64,000 nt of DNA from JBKBKC01 sp046294265. GTDB lineage: Bacteria; Pseudomonadota; Alphaproteobacteria; Rhodobacterales; Rhodobacteraceae. A program made the translations under genes and the position numbers. The stretch covers positions 160,518 through 224,517 of the forward strand of contig JBKBKC010000006.1 in assembly GCA_046294265.1 (NCBI GenBank), read 5' to 3'. Of the stretch, positions 43,060-49,675 are shown piece by piece (position 1 is the first letter of the stretch; each line of letters starts with the position of its first letter). The notes below the pieces were generated by a model that worked only from the letters and a program-made list of their open reading frames with translations, was not told where the DNA came from and did no database searches.

Positions 43060-44979
43060 CTAGCCCTGCACGAGGTGCAGCCCCGGCACCCGCATCACCG
43101 GGGTGATCGCGGCGGCGGCACGGGCGGCGATGTCGGCGGCGGTCAGGCCCGCCTCGGCATACATCGCGGCGGGGCTGGCCTGGTCGATGAAGCGGTCGGG
43201 CAGCGTCATCGTGCGCAGCCGCGCGCCGCTGTCCAAAAGCCCCGCATTTGCCATGTGTTCCAGCACCTGCGCGCCAAAGCCACCGCGCGCGCCCTGCTCG
43301 ACGGTGATCACCGCCGCGTGGTGGCGCGAGAGCTGCGCGATCAGGTCATGGTCCAGCGGTTTCGCGAAACGGGCATCGGCAACGGTGGCGGATATGCCCT
43401 GTTCGGCCAGCCGGTCGGCGGCCAGCAGGCATTCGGCAAGATGCGCGCCGAAGGACAGGATCGCCACATCCGTGCCCTCGCGCAGCACGCGGCCGCGCCC
43501 GATGGTCAGGGGCACGCCGCGGTCGGGCATTTCGACCCCCACGCCCTCGCCCCTCGGGTAGCGAAAGGCGATGGGGCCCGCGTCATGCGCCGCCGCCGTC
43601 GCGACCATGTGCACCAGTTCCGCCTCATCCCCCGCGGCCATCACCACCATGTTGGGAAGCGCGCTCAGGAACCCGATGTCGAAGGCGCCCGCATGGGTCG
43701 CGCCGTCCTGGCCCACCAGCCCCGCGCGATCGATGGCGAAGCGGACGGGAAGGTTCTGCAGCGCCACATCATGCACGATCTGGTCGTATCCGCGCTGCAG
43801 GAAGGTGGAATAGATCGCGCAGAACGGGCGCAACCCGCTCGCCGCCATCCCGGCGGCAAAGGTCACGCCGTGCTGTTCGGCGATGCCCACATCGAACACC
43901 CGCGCGGGGAAGCGTTTGGCCATGATGTCCAGCCCCGTGCCCCCCGGCATGGCTGCCGTGATCGCAACGATGCGCGGGTCGTCCGCCGCCTCGGCCGTCA
44001 GGGCGTTGCCGAACACGCCCGTATAGCTGGGCGCGTTGGATTTGGCCTTGGCCTGCGCGCCCGATGCGATGTCGAACTTGCCGACCCCGTGGTATTTGTC
44101 CGCACTCGCCTCGGCAGGGGCATAGCCCTTGCCCTTCACCGTCAGCGCGTGGATCAGCACCGGGCCGGTGGCCCGCGCCCGCGCGGCGCGCAGGGTGGCC
44201 AGAAGCTCGGGCATGGAATGGCCGTCGATGGGGCCGATGTAGGTGAAGCCGAGCTCTTCGAACAGCGTGCCGCCGCCGGGCATCCCCGTGACCAGTTGGC
44301 GGGCTTTTCGCGCGTGTTCGCGCAGGGGGCCGGGCAGCACCGCCTCGAACCCCGCCGCCAAGTCGCGGAAGGCCGCACCCGGCGCGGTGGTCTGCAGCCG
44401 CGTCAGATATCGGCTCATCGCGCCCACGGGGGGGGCGATTGACATGTCGTTGTCGTTCAGGATCACGATCAGCCGCTTGCCCAGCGACCCTGCGTGGTTC
44501 ATCGCCTCATAGGCCATGCCCGCCGTGATGGCCCCGTCGCCGATCACCGCAATGGCGTCGCCCGTGGCCTGCCCCATCTCGCGCCCCATCGCAAACCCCA
44601 GCGCCGCCGAGATGGAGGTGGAGGAATGAGCGGCGCCAAACGGATCGTATTCGCTTTCCGACCGCTTGGTGAAACCCGAAAGCCCCCCGCCCTGGCGCAA
44701 TGTGCGCATCCGCGCGCGGCGGCCCGTCAAGATCTTGTGGGGATAGCACTGGTGCCCCACGTCCCAGATCAGCTTGTCCGCGGGCGTGTTGAACACCGCG
44801 TGGATGGCGACGGCCAGTTCCACCACCCCGAGGGAGGACCCCAGATGCCCACCGGTTTCCGAGACGACCGAGATCACCTCGGACCGCACCTCATGCGCCA
44901 GGCGGCCAAGGTCGGCGTCGCTCAGCACCCGCAGGTCTGCCGGGCCCGCAACGCGGTCGAGGATGGGGGTCAGCGTCAT
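43060..44979 (-). CDS. dxs: 1-Deoxy-D-xylulose-5-phosphate synthase
   Basis: 639-residue thiamine-diphosphate enzyme, first step of the MEP isoprenoid pathway: pyruvate plus glyceraldehyde-3-phosphate. Seen: GDGAITAGMAYEAMNHAGSL and IVILNDNDMSIAPPVGAMSR (ThDP motif), DVGIAEQHGVTFAAGMA with the catalytic Glu, and RYPRGEGVGV. Start is the first Met (MTLTPILDRVAGPADLRVLS). It lies directly downstream of pufX, as in Rhodobacter, and would feed carotenoid and bacteriochlorophyll phytol synthesis. It is separated from puf by a terminator, so it may rely on read-through or its own promoter. Confidence 0.96.
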   Translation of the reverse strand: MTLTPILDRVAGPADLRVLSDADLGRLAHEVRSEVISVVSETGGHLGSSLGVVELAVAIHAVFNTPADKLIWDVGHQCYPHKILTGRRARMRTLRQGGGLSGFTKRSESEYDPFGAAHSSTSISAALGFAMGREMGQATGDAIAVIGDGAITAGMAYEAMNHAGSLGKRLIVILNDNDMSIAPPVGAMSRYLTRLQTTAPGAAFRDLAAGFEAVLPGPLREHARKARQLVTGMPGGGTLFEELGFTYIGPIDGHSMPELLATLRAARARATGPVLIHALTVKGKGYAPAEASADKYHGVGKFDIASGAQAKAKSNAPSYTGVFGNALTAEAADDPRIVAITAAMPGGTGLDIMAKRFPARVFDVGIAEQHGVTFAAGMAASGLRPFCAIYSTFLQRGYDQIVHDVALQNLPVRFAIDRAGLVGQDGATHAGAFDIGFLSALPNMVVMAAGDEAELVHMVATAAAHDAGPIAFRYPRGEGVGVEMPDRGVPLTIGRGRVLREGTDVAILSFGAHLAECLLAADRLAEQGISATVADARFAKPLDHDLIAQLSRHHAAVITVEQGARGGFGAQVLEHMANAGLLDSGARLRTMTLPDRFIDQASPAAMYAEAGLTAADIAARAAAAITPVMRVPGLHLVQG

Positions 44980-45015
44980 GTCGGCCTCCGTGGTCAGAGG
45001 GAATGGCTGGCGGGG

Positions 45016-45049
45016 AAAAAAGGTGCCGTGAGCCGTGGATCACGGCACC
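45016..45049 (-). terminator. Rho-independent terminator of the puf operon
   Basis: On the minus strand GGTGCCGTG (45049-45041) pairs perfectly with CACGGCACC (45030-45022) around a 10-base loop, followed at once by six T residues (45021-45016). It lies about 110 bases after the pufX stop and about 40 bases before the dxs start, so it separates the abundant puf message from dxs. One further stem-loop (45051-45078) stands just ahead of it. Confidence 0.85.
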
Positions 45050-45050
45050 A

Positions 45051-45078
45051 GGTTCCTGTCGCCAACAGGAAGGGAACC
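45051..45078 (-). other. Stem-loop between pufX and the puf terminator
   Basis: ggttcctgtcgccaacagga followed by agggaacc: GGTTCC pairs with GGAACC, and CCTGT with ACAGG inside. It lies next to the terminator at 45016-45049. It could protect the 3' end of puf mRNA; it has no T run of its own. Confidence 0.5.
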
Positions 45079-45126
45079 GGGCTGTGGTCGCCCAGATCCG
45101 GGCCGGCAATGGCCCGAACGTCTTGG

Positions 45127-45154
45127 CCGGGGGGCGGGCAGCGCCGCCCCCCGG
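45127..45154 (-). terminator. GC-rich hairpin directly after pufX
   Basis: ccggggggcgg (45127-45137) pairs perfectly with ccgccccccgg (45144-45154) around a six-base loop, an 11-base GC stem only six bases past the pufX stop. No T run follows. In Rhodobacter stem-loops at the 3' end of puf mRNA block exonucleases; this one fits that role or adds to termination. Confidence 0.6.
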
Positions 45155-45160
45155 CAGGTC

Positions 45161-45385
45161 TCAGGCAACCCGCGCCAAGGGTGCTTCGATCACGAAGCCA
45201 TAGGGCGAAGGGGCCGTCTTGCTTTCGGGCGGCAGCAGCAGCCCGAAAAGGTAGATCGCGTAGATCACGATCATCGTTCCGAACACGAGGACGGCCGCAT
45301 AGCCCGCCCCCCGCATCATCTGGGAGAGGATCCATGACCGCAGACGCGCGGACTCGGTTTCCTCATAGTACTGTTTCTCCGACAT
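45161..45385 (-). CDS. pufX: PufX-like intrinsic membrane protein of the RC-LH1 core
   Basis: 74 residues with one transmembrane helix (GYAAVLVFGTMIVIYAIYLF) after a polar N terminus. The stretch LRSWILSQMMRGAGYAAVLV lines up with the LxLWxxxQMMKGAGW region of R. sphaeroides PufX as I remember it, and the gene is in the PufX position, 13 bases after pufM and before dxs. PufX opens the LH1 ring for quinone exchange and shapes core dimers. The rest, including the C-terminal SPYGFVIEAPLARVA, is divergent. pufC, the alternative in this place in other genera, is absent. Confidence 0.85.
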   Translation of the reverse strand: MSEKQYYEETESARLRSWILSQMMRGAGYAAVLVFGTMIVIYAIYLFGLLLPPESKTAPSPYGFVIEAPLARVA

Positions 45386-45398
45386 CGGTTCTCTCCTG

Positions 45399-46322
45399 TC
45401 AGTTCAGCGGCGCATAGCCGTGGTCCTGTGCCCATACATACCAGTTGTCCACCACAGTCCCGGTCAAGAGGATGCCGATCCCGCCGGTCAGCGTGGTCAG
45501 CACGGCGAACCACCAGGCCCAGCGGTGGATACCTTCCATCGTGGCGTTGAAGCCCATGGTCCAGCGCCAGAACAAGGCGGCGCGTTCCGTGGCCGTGCCG
45601 CGATCAAAGATCTGTTCCAGTTCCCGGTCGCCGCCAAAGCGGGAAACGGCCAGGATCGTCGCCCCGTGCATCGCGAACAGCAGGGCCGACCCGTAGAGGA
45701 AGACGATGCTCAGCGCGTGGAACGGATTGTAGAACAGGTTGCCGTAGGTCAGGCTGAAGGTGTTGGTCCAGTCGAGGTGCGTGAAGATGCCGTAGGGCAC
45801 CGCCTCGGACCAGGACCCCATCAGGATGGGCCGGAAGAGACCCAGCACCAGCACCAGCCAGATCGCGGAGGCAAAGGCATAGGCGACGTGCTTGCCCATC
45901 CCCAGCGCCTCGGCCCGAAGCCAGGTTCGCACCCACCAGGTGCTCAGCGACACCAGGAAGAAGAAGCCCGCGATCAGGAAGTATCCGCCTTCCGCCAGCG
46001 GCGGAAAGCTCAGTCCGTATTCGGGCGCGGGCGGGTCCAGCGACAGCCAGAACAGATCGCGCATGAACACCGCCGGGTTGAAGCCCGCCTGCGCCCAATA
46101 CCAGGCTCCGACCATGAAGAACCAGATCGCGCCGGCGCCGAGGCTGATGACCCCCATGGTGCCCAGATAGATGGGCCCCAGCTGGGCGTTGCCGAACCAG
46201 CCCGCCAGCGTCGAGAAGGTGGCCCCGCGGGTGCGGTTGTCCAGCTCGACGTCCTCGACCATCCCCATTTCCGGTGCGGCGCGCACCTGGACCTGGGTAA
46301 AGATGTTTTGGTAATCAGCCAT
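45399..46322 (-). CDS. pufM: Photosynthetic reaction centre M subunit
   Basis: 307-residue membrane protein with five helices that, with L and H, holds bacteriochlorophylls, bacteriopheophytins, quinones and the iron. Ligand histidines are in place: His182 (THLDWTNTFS), His202 (YNPFHALSIVF), His219 (FAMHGATIL) and His266 (MEGIHRWAW). Carotenoid-binding and quinone-site residues lie in the surrounding conserved stretches. The ATG at 46320-46322 (MADYQNIFTQVQVRAAPEMG) overlaps the end of pufL by 8 bases, as usual in Rhodobacter. Confidence 0.98.
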   Translation of the reverse strand: MADYQNIFTQVQVRAAPEMGMVEDVELDNRTRGATFSTLAGWFGNAQLGPIYLGTMGVISLGAGAIWFFMVGAWYWAQAGFNPAVFMRDLFWLSLDPPAPEYGLSFPPLAEGGYFLIAGFFFLVSLSTWWVRTWLRAEALGMGKHVAYAFASAIWLVLVLGLFRPILMGSWSEAVPYGIFTHLDWTNTFSLTYGNLFYNPFHALSIVFLYGSALLFAMHGATILAVSRFGGDRELEQIFDRGTATERAALFWRWTMGFNATMEGIHRWAWWFAVLTTLTGGIGILLTGTVVDNWYVWAQDHGYAPLN

Positions 46323-47163
46323 TGACGCCTCCCGGAATGCCAGCCCACCACGGCAGCTCAAGCCACCAGTCCCACCACACGACCCACTGGTCGAACCAGA
46401 TGGTGCCCGAGATCAGGATGCAGATCGCCGACCAGAAGCCCGCGTTCAGCGCCAGCAAGAGACCCAGGCGGTGGATGCCGAGGGTGCCGACCGAATAGCC
46501 GATCAGATCGCGGAAATAGGTATCCTCGTGATCGGGGGTGCGCACTTCCTTGCCCTTCACCGGGTTGGCCGCCGACAGGATCAGCGAGCCGTGCAGCGCA
46601 AGCGCGAGGCAGGTGGTGAAAAAGAAGGTGATCGCGATCATATGCGCGGGGTTGTAGTGGAAGTTGCCGTATTGGTAGCCCGTGTTGGACACCCAATCGA
46701 GGTGCGACCAGATCCCGTAGGGAAAGGCATAGCCCCAGGCCCCCATCAGCACCGGCCGGATCACGACCAGCGTTGTATAGGCAAAGATCGCCACGCCGAA
46801 TGCGAAGGGCACATGATAGCCCATGCCCAGCTTGCGACAGATCTCCACCTCGCGCAGCAGCCACGATATAAAGGCACCGTGCGCGCAGATCGTGATGATC
46901 TGCCACAGCCCGCCCTCACGCAAAGGCGCCGCCGACAGCCCGTATTCGATGGGCGGCGGGTTGATCGAGATGAGCCAGGGGTTCCACACCCCCTGCAGGC
47001 TCGCGCCATAGAAGATCAGGATGGTTCCGAGCGCCGCGAAAAAGAATGTCGTGACGCCAAAGAAGCCGACATAGAAAGGGCCGACCCAGAAGTCGAACAG
47101 GTTCCCGCCGACCAGCGTGCCACCTGGCACGCGATATTTTCGTTCGAAGCTGAGCAGTGCCAT
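46315..47163 (-). CDS. pufL: Photosynthetic reaction centre L subunit
   Basis: 282-residue membrane protein with five helices. The metal-ligand histidines match the family exactly after removal of Met: 153 (WSHLDWVSN), 173 (NPAHMIAIT), 190 (ALHGSLILSA) and 230 (GIHRLGLLLAL). The N terminus MALLSFERKYRVPGGTLVGG is the standard one. The ATG lies 157 bases after pufA, past an intercistronic region with stem-loops. QB-site Ser and Glu positions look conserved. Confidence 0.98.
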   Translation of the reverse strand: MALLSFERKYRVPGGTLVGGNLFDFWVGPFYVGFFGVTTFFFAALGTILIFYGASLQGVWNPWLISINPPPIEYGLSAAPLREGGLWQIITICAHGAFISWLLREVEICRKLGMGYHVPFAFGVAIFAYTTLVVIRPVLMGAWGYAFPYGIWSHLDWVSNTGYQYGNFHYNPAHMIAITFFFTTCLALALHGSLILSAANPVKGKEVRTPDHEDTYFRDLIGYSVGTLGIHRLGLLLALNAGFWSAICILISGTIWFDQWVVWWDWWLELPWWAGIPGGVNG

Positions 47164-47243
47164 GCTTCCCTCTCCGCTGTCTCTGGCCGCAGCGCATCAG
47201 GTGCGCAGGCCGTGCCCGGGATGTGTTTCATTGGGGTGGTAAG

Positions 47244-47320
47244 CCCCCGCCCAAGGTTGCCCCGGGGCAGGGGTTTTGCCGCGGCCAGACCGTCAGGCCC
47301 GCCCGCAGCGACGGTCGCTG
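47244..47320 (-). promoter_or_regulatory. pufA-pufL intercistronic stem-loops
   Basis: Two hairpins lie between pufA and pufL. cagcgacggtcgctg (47306-47320) forms a 6-base stem just after the pufA stop. CCCCGCCC (47245-47252) pairs with GGGCAGGGG (47265-47273) with one bulged A. In Rhodobacter, stem-loops here stabilise the pufBA part of the message and explain the excess of LH1 over reaction centre; that function is carried over by position. Confidence 0.65.
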
Positions 47321-47491
47321 TCAGGGCGCCACACGGTTGTATTTCGCCGCCGAGATCTCCAGCCAGTTGTAGCTGGGCGTGCTGAGCAGGACGAGATGGA
47401 TCATCGCTGCGAGCAGGAACAGGAACACGCCCTGTGCCACGAACACGCGACGGGGATCGAAGATCAGCCAGATTTTATAGAACTTTGACAT
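47321..47491 (-). CDS. pufA: Light-harvesting 1 alpha polypeptide
   Basis: 56-residue antenna peptide with one transmembrane helix. The bacteriochlorophyll-ligand histidine is His32 in LLAAMIHLVLLSTPSYNWLE, and the N terminus MSKFYKIWLIFDPRRVFVAQ is nearly canonical. I start at the ATG at 47489-47491; the longer frame upstream would run into pufB. Thirteen bases after pufB. Confidence 0.97.
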   Translation of the reverse strand: MSKFYKIWLIFDPRRVFVAQGVFLFLLAAMIHLVLLSTPSYNWLEISAAKYNRVAP

Positions 47492-47504
47492 GTCTTTTTC
47501 TCCC

Positions 47505-47654
47505 TCAGAACCACGGACGCCAGATGAAGACGGCCAGGTGGGCCACGACAGCAACGGCCGAGAACAGCCAAAGGCCGCTCATGTAGACCGAGTGCAGTTC
47601 CTGAGCCTGCTGGTCGGTGAGACCCGTGAAACTCAGGTTGGATTGATCAGCCAT
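47505..47654 (-). CDS. pufB: Light-harvesting 1 beta polypeptide
   Basis: 49-residue antenna peptide. Single transmembrane helix SGLWLFSAVAVVAHLAVFIW with the bacteriochlorophyll-ligand His39, the second conserved His21 in QELHSVYMSG, and the C-terminal WRPWF. The ATG at 47652-47654 (MADQSNLSFTGLTDQQAQEL) is the conserved start. The 197-base stretch between pufQ and pufB holds two hairpins. Confidence 0.97.
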   Translation of the reverse strand: MADQSNLSFTGLTDQQAQELHSVYMSGLWLFSAVAVVAHLAVFIWRPWF

Positions 47655-47703
47655 ACTACCCTCCGGATGGTGAGACTGGGCCGCGTTCCCCACGGCCGGG
47701 GTA

Positions 47704-47793
47704 TGCCCGGGCGGACTGCCCGGTCTTGATACCCGCCCCCCCGGAGTGACCCGGGAAGTCGGATGGCGTGCCCCCTTTCGGGGGGGTGGGCAC
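47704..47793 (-). promoter_or_regulatory. pufQ-pufB intercistronic hairpins
   Basis: Two GC-rich stem-loops: CCGGGC (47707-47712) with GCCCGG (47718-47723), and GTGCCCCC (47768-47775) against GGGGGGGTGGGCAC with a TTTC loop. They lie between pufQ and pufB, where Rhodobacter puf mRNA is cut to give the small stable pufBA(LMX) messages. A processing or protecting role is inferred from position. Confidence 0.5.
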
Positions 47794-47851
47794 CCCGGGC
47801 GCGGGGCGGAAACCTTTTGCTGTCGCGATATGCGCGACGGCGAACCGGGCG

Positions 47852-48076
47852 TCAGACGCCGCGGATGATCTGAGCGGTGATGCCCCGCGCATCGCGCAGC
47901 GCCCGCGCCAGCGGGCCCTCGGACGGCAGGCGGCCCTTGCGCAGCGGATAGCTGGCCCAGACGGCCAGGCTGAACGGCAGCGCCATCACGAAGATCGGCG
48001 CGAAATAGATCGTGTATTCGACCGGCCCGGTACGGCGGGCCCGCCCTTTGGGAATATCGAAGCTGTAGTCGGTCAT
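47852..48076 (-). CDS. pufQ: PufQ, bacteriochlorophyll synthesis/assembly cofactor protein
   Basis: 74-residue protein with one transmembrane helix (YTIYFAPIFVMALPFSLAVW). The C-terminal GPLARALRDARGITAQIIRG matches the GPFARAWREAGEITPEIFR-type ending of R. capsulatus PufQ as I remember it. PufQ affects the flow of bacteriochlorophyll intermediates. I start at the ATG at 48074-48076 (MTDYSFDIPKGRARRTG), with GAGGGAG seven to eight bases upstream. An upstream in-frame ATG that overlaps the bchZ stop (ATGA) is the alternative. First gene of the puf operon proper; its promoter should lie inside bchZ. Confidence 0.93.
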   Translation of the reverse strand: MTDYSFDIPKGRARRTGPVEYTIYFAPIFVMALPFSLAVWASYPLRKGRLPSEGPLARALRDARGITAQIIRGV

Positions 48077-48093
48077 CTCATTCTCCCTCGGGT

Positions 48094-49557
48094 TCATGCG
48101 CTGTTCCGGCCCCGCAGGGCCGCAACAGTCTCCAGCACGACCCGTTCAGCGCCCTGGTCGAGCGCGGATTTCTCGGCCGCGTCACGCAGGGTGCGCGCGG
48201 CAGAGATGCGGGTCAGGATCGGGTGTTCCTCCACGATCCGGTCAAGTTCGGCTTGTGCGTCGGCATCCCAGGGGAAATCGCGGCGCAGGGTGGTGGGGGT
48301 GGCTGCGGCCGCGTCCATCTCGGTGCCGAGCGGCAGGATGTGGAACAGCGCGTCAAAGAGGCCGTTGCAGACCTCCTGCAGCAGGTAGACGGAACCTGCA
48401 TAGCCCATGAAGGGCGTGCCGGTGTGGCGCCGGATCGCGGCGCCGGGAAAGGATGCGGGGATGAACGTCGGCTGGGGGCCAAAGCCGCCCTTGGTTTCGG
48501 CCAGGTACATCTTTTCGTTGATCGACCCCATCAGGATCAGCGGGCGCTTGCTGCGCACAAGGCCGCGCACGGCCTCGTTGTTGGTCTTTTGCCCGGCCAC
48601 GCGCGCCACGGCAAAGGCGCAGGGCATCCCGAGGTCGGTTTCCAGATACTGCCGGATGCCGCGGGCATAGGTCTCGGTGCCCACGATCCCGAAGGACGCC
48701 GTGGCGAAGAAATCCTGTGTCACCGAGCGCCAGAGGTCCCACAGTGGCTTCAGCGTCGAATGCTTTTCGCGCGCGATGAAGGGCTCGGGGTCGAGGTCCA
48801 GCAACTCGCCCAGCTTGCGCAGGAAGCGGGTGGTCGATTCCATGCCGATGGGCGCCTGCAGATAGGGCTTGCCCAGAACCTCGCACAGGCCCCGGCCGAA
48901 TTCGCGGTACATGCAGATGTTCACATCCGCATTCACCAGATGCCGCATCTGCGCCAGATGCGCGCCCAAGGGCATCACCATGTTGACCTCGGCCCCGATC
49001 CCCTCGACCAGGCGGCGGATCTCGTGCAGGTCGGAGGCCATGTTGAACACGCCATACATCGGCCCGAGGATGTTGACGCGGGGGCGGTCGCCCTCCTGCC
49101 GTTTCATCTCGGGGGGCATCCGCCCCTTGGTCTGGCCGAATTCGGTGAAGAGCCAGGTCATCGCGCGATCCGCGCATTGCCACTGGTCCTCGTCGATGGT
49201 GCGCGGCAAGAACCGCTGGATGTTGGTGCCCTGCGGCGTGACCCCGCCGCCGATCATCTCGGCGATGGAGCCGGTGACGACCACCGCGGGAAGTGCCGGA
49301 TCCAGCGTCTTCCACGCCCGCGCCATCGAGCTTTCGGTGCCCGAGGTCATCTCGTCCTCGCCCAGGCCCGTGACCACGATGGGCAGCTCATGCGGGGGCA
49401 GCGCGTCGGTGTAGTGCAGGACCGAGGTCACCGGCAGGTTCTCGCAGCCGACGGGGCCGTCGATGACCACCTGAAGGCCCTTGATCGCGCAGAAGGCATA
49501 GACGGCGCCCCAGTAGCCGCCGGCACGGTCATGGTCCTGGATCAGCATGCGGGGCAC
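48094..49557 (-). CDS. bchZ: Chlorophyllide a reductase subunit Z
   Basis: 487-residue subunit of the nitrogenase-like chlorophyllide a reductase (BchXYZ), which reduces ring B on the way to bacteriochlorophyll a. With BchY it forms the catalytic component. N terminus MPRMLIQDHDRAGGYWGAVY and the Cys in DGPVGCENLPVTSVLHYTDA are typical; GGGVTPQGTNIQRFLPRTID and TGTPFMGYAGSVYLLQEVCN follow. Separated from bchY by 118 bases containing the dispersed repeat; the frame ends 17 bases before the pufQ start. Confidence 0.97.
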   Translation of the reverse strand: MPRMLIQDHDRAGGYWGAVYAFCAIKGLQVVIDGPVGCENLPVTSVLHYTDALPPHELPIVVTGLGEDEMTSGTESSMARAWKTLDPALPAVVVTGSIAEMIGGGVTPQGTNIQRFLPRTIDEDQWQCADRAMTWLFTEFGQTKGRMPPEMKRQEGDRPRVNILGPMYGVFNMASDLHEIRRLVEGIGAEVNMVMPLGAHLAQMRHLVNADVNICMYREFGRGLCEVLGKPYLQAPIGMESTTRFLRKLGELLDLDPEPFIAREKHSTLKPLWDLWRSVTQDFFATASFGIVGTETYARGIRQYLETDLGMPCAFAVARVAGQKTNNEAVRGLVRSKRPLILMGSINEKMYLAETKGGFGPQPTFIPASFPGAAIRRHTGTPFMGYAGSVYLLQEVCNGLFDALFHILPLGTEMDAAAATPTTLRRDFPWDADAQAELDRIVEEHPILTRISAARTLRDAAEKSALDQGAERVVLETVAALRGRNSA

Positions 49558-49636
49558 CTCGCGGCGGCGGCAGGAGCGGGGGTTTCACACCCCGTCGTCC
49601 ATCGGTTCTCGGACCGATGGCGAACCGAGTGGACGA

Positions 49637-49666
49637 CCCCCGTGGGATATTTGGGGACAGAAGAAG
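49637..49666 (+). repeat. Dispersed GGGATATTTG repeat between bchY and bchZ
   Basis: cccccgtgggatatttgggg followed by acagaagaag on the plus strand, within the bchY-bchZ spacer and so within the photosynthesis superoperon. Same core and tail as 3033-3060. An inserted element here could attenuate or process the bchCXYZ-puf message between bchY and bchZ. Confidence 0.75.
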
Positions 49667-49675
49667 CAGCGGAGG

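Noticed and set aside
44980..45160. Search for a pufC cytochrome gene after pufM
   Set aside because: No CXXCH haem motif and no room before dxs; the gene after pufM is a pufX-like gene.
48077..48097. Upstream start for PufQ (MNPREN) overlapping the bchZ stop
   Set aside because: It would include the good GAGGGAG ribosome-binding site in the coding part; the ATG at 48074-48076 is better placed. Kept as an alternative only.
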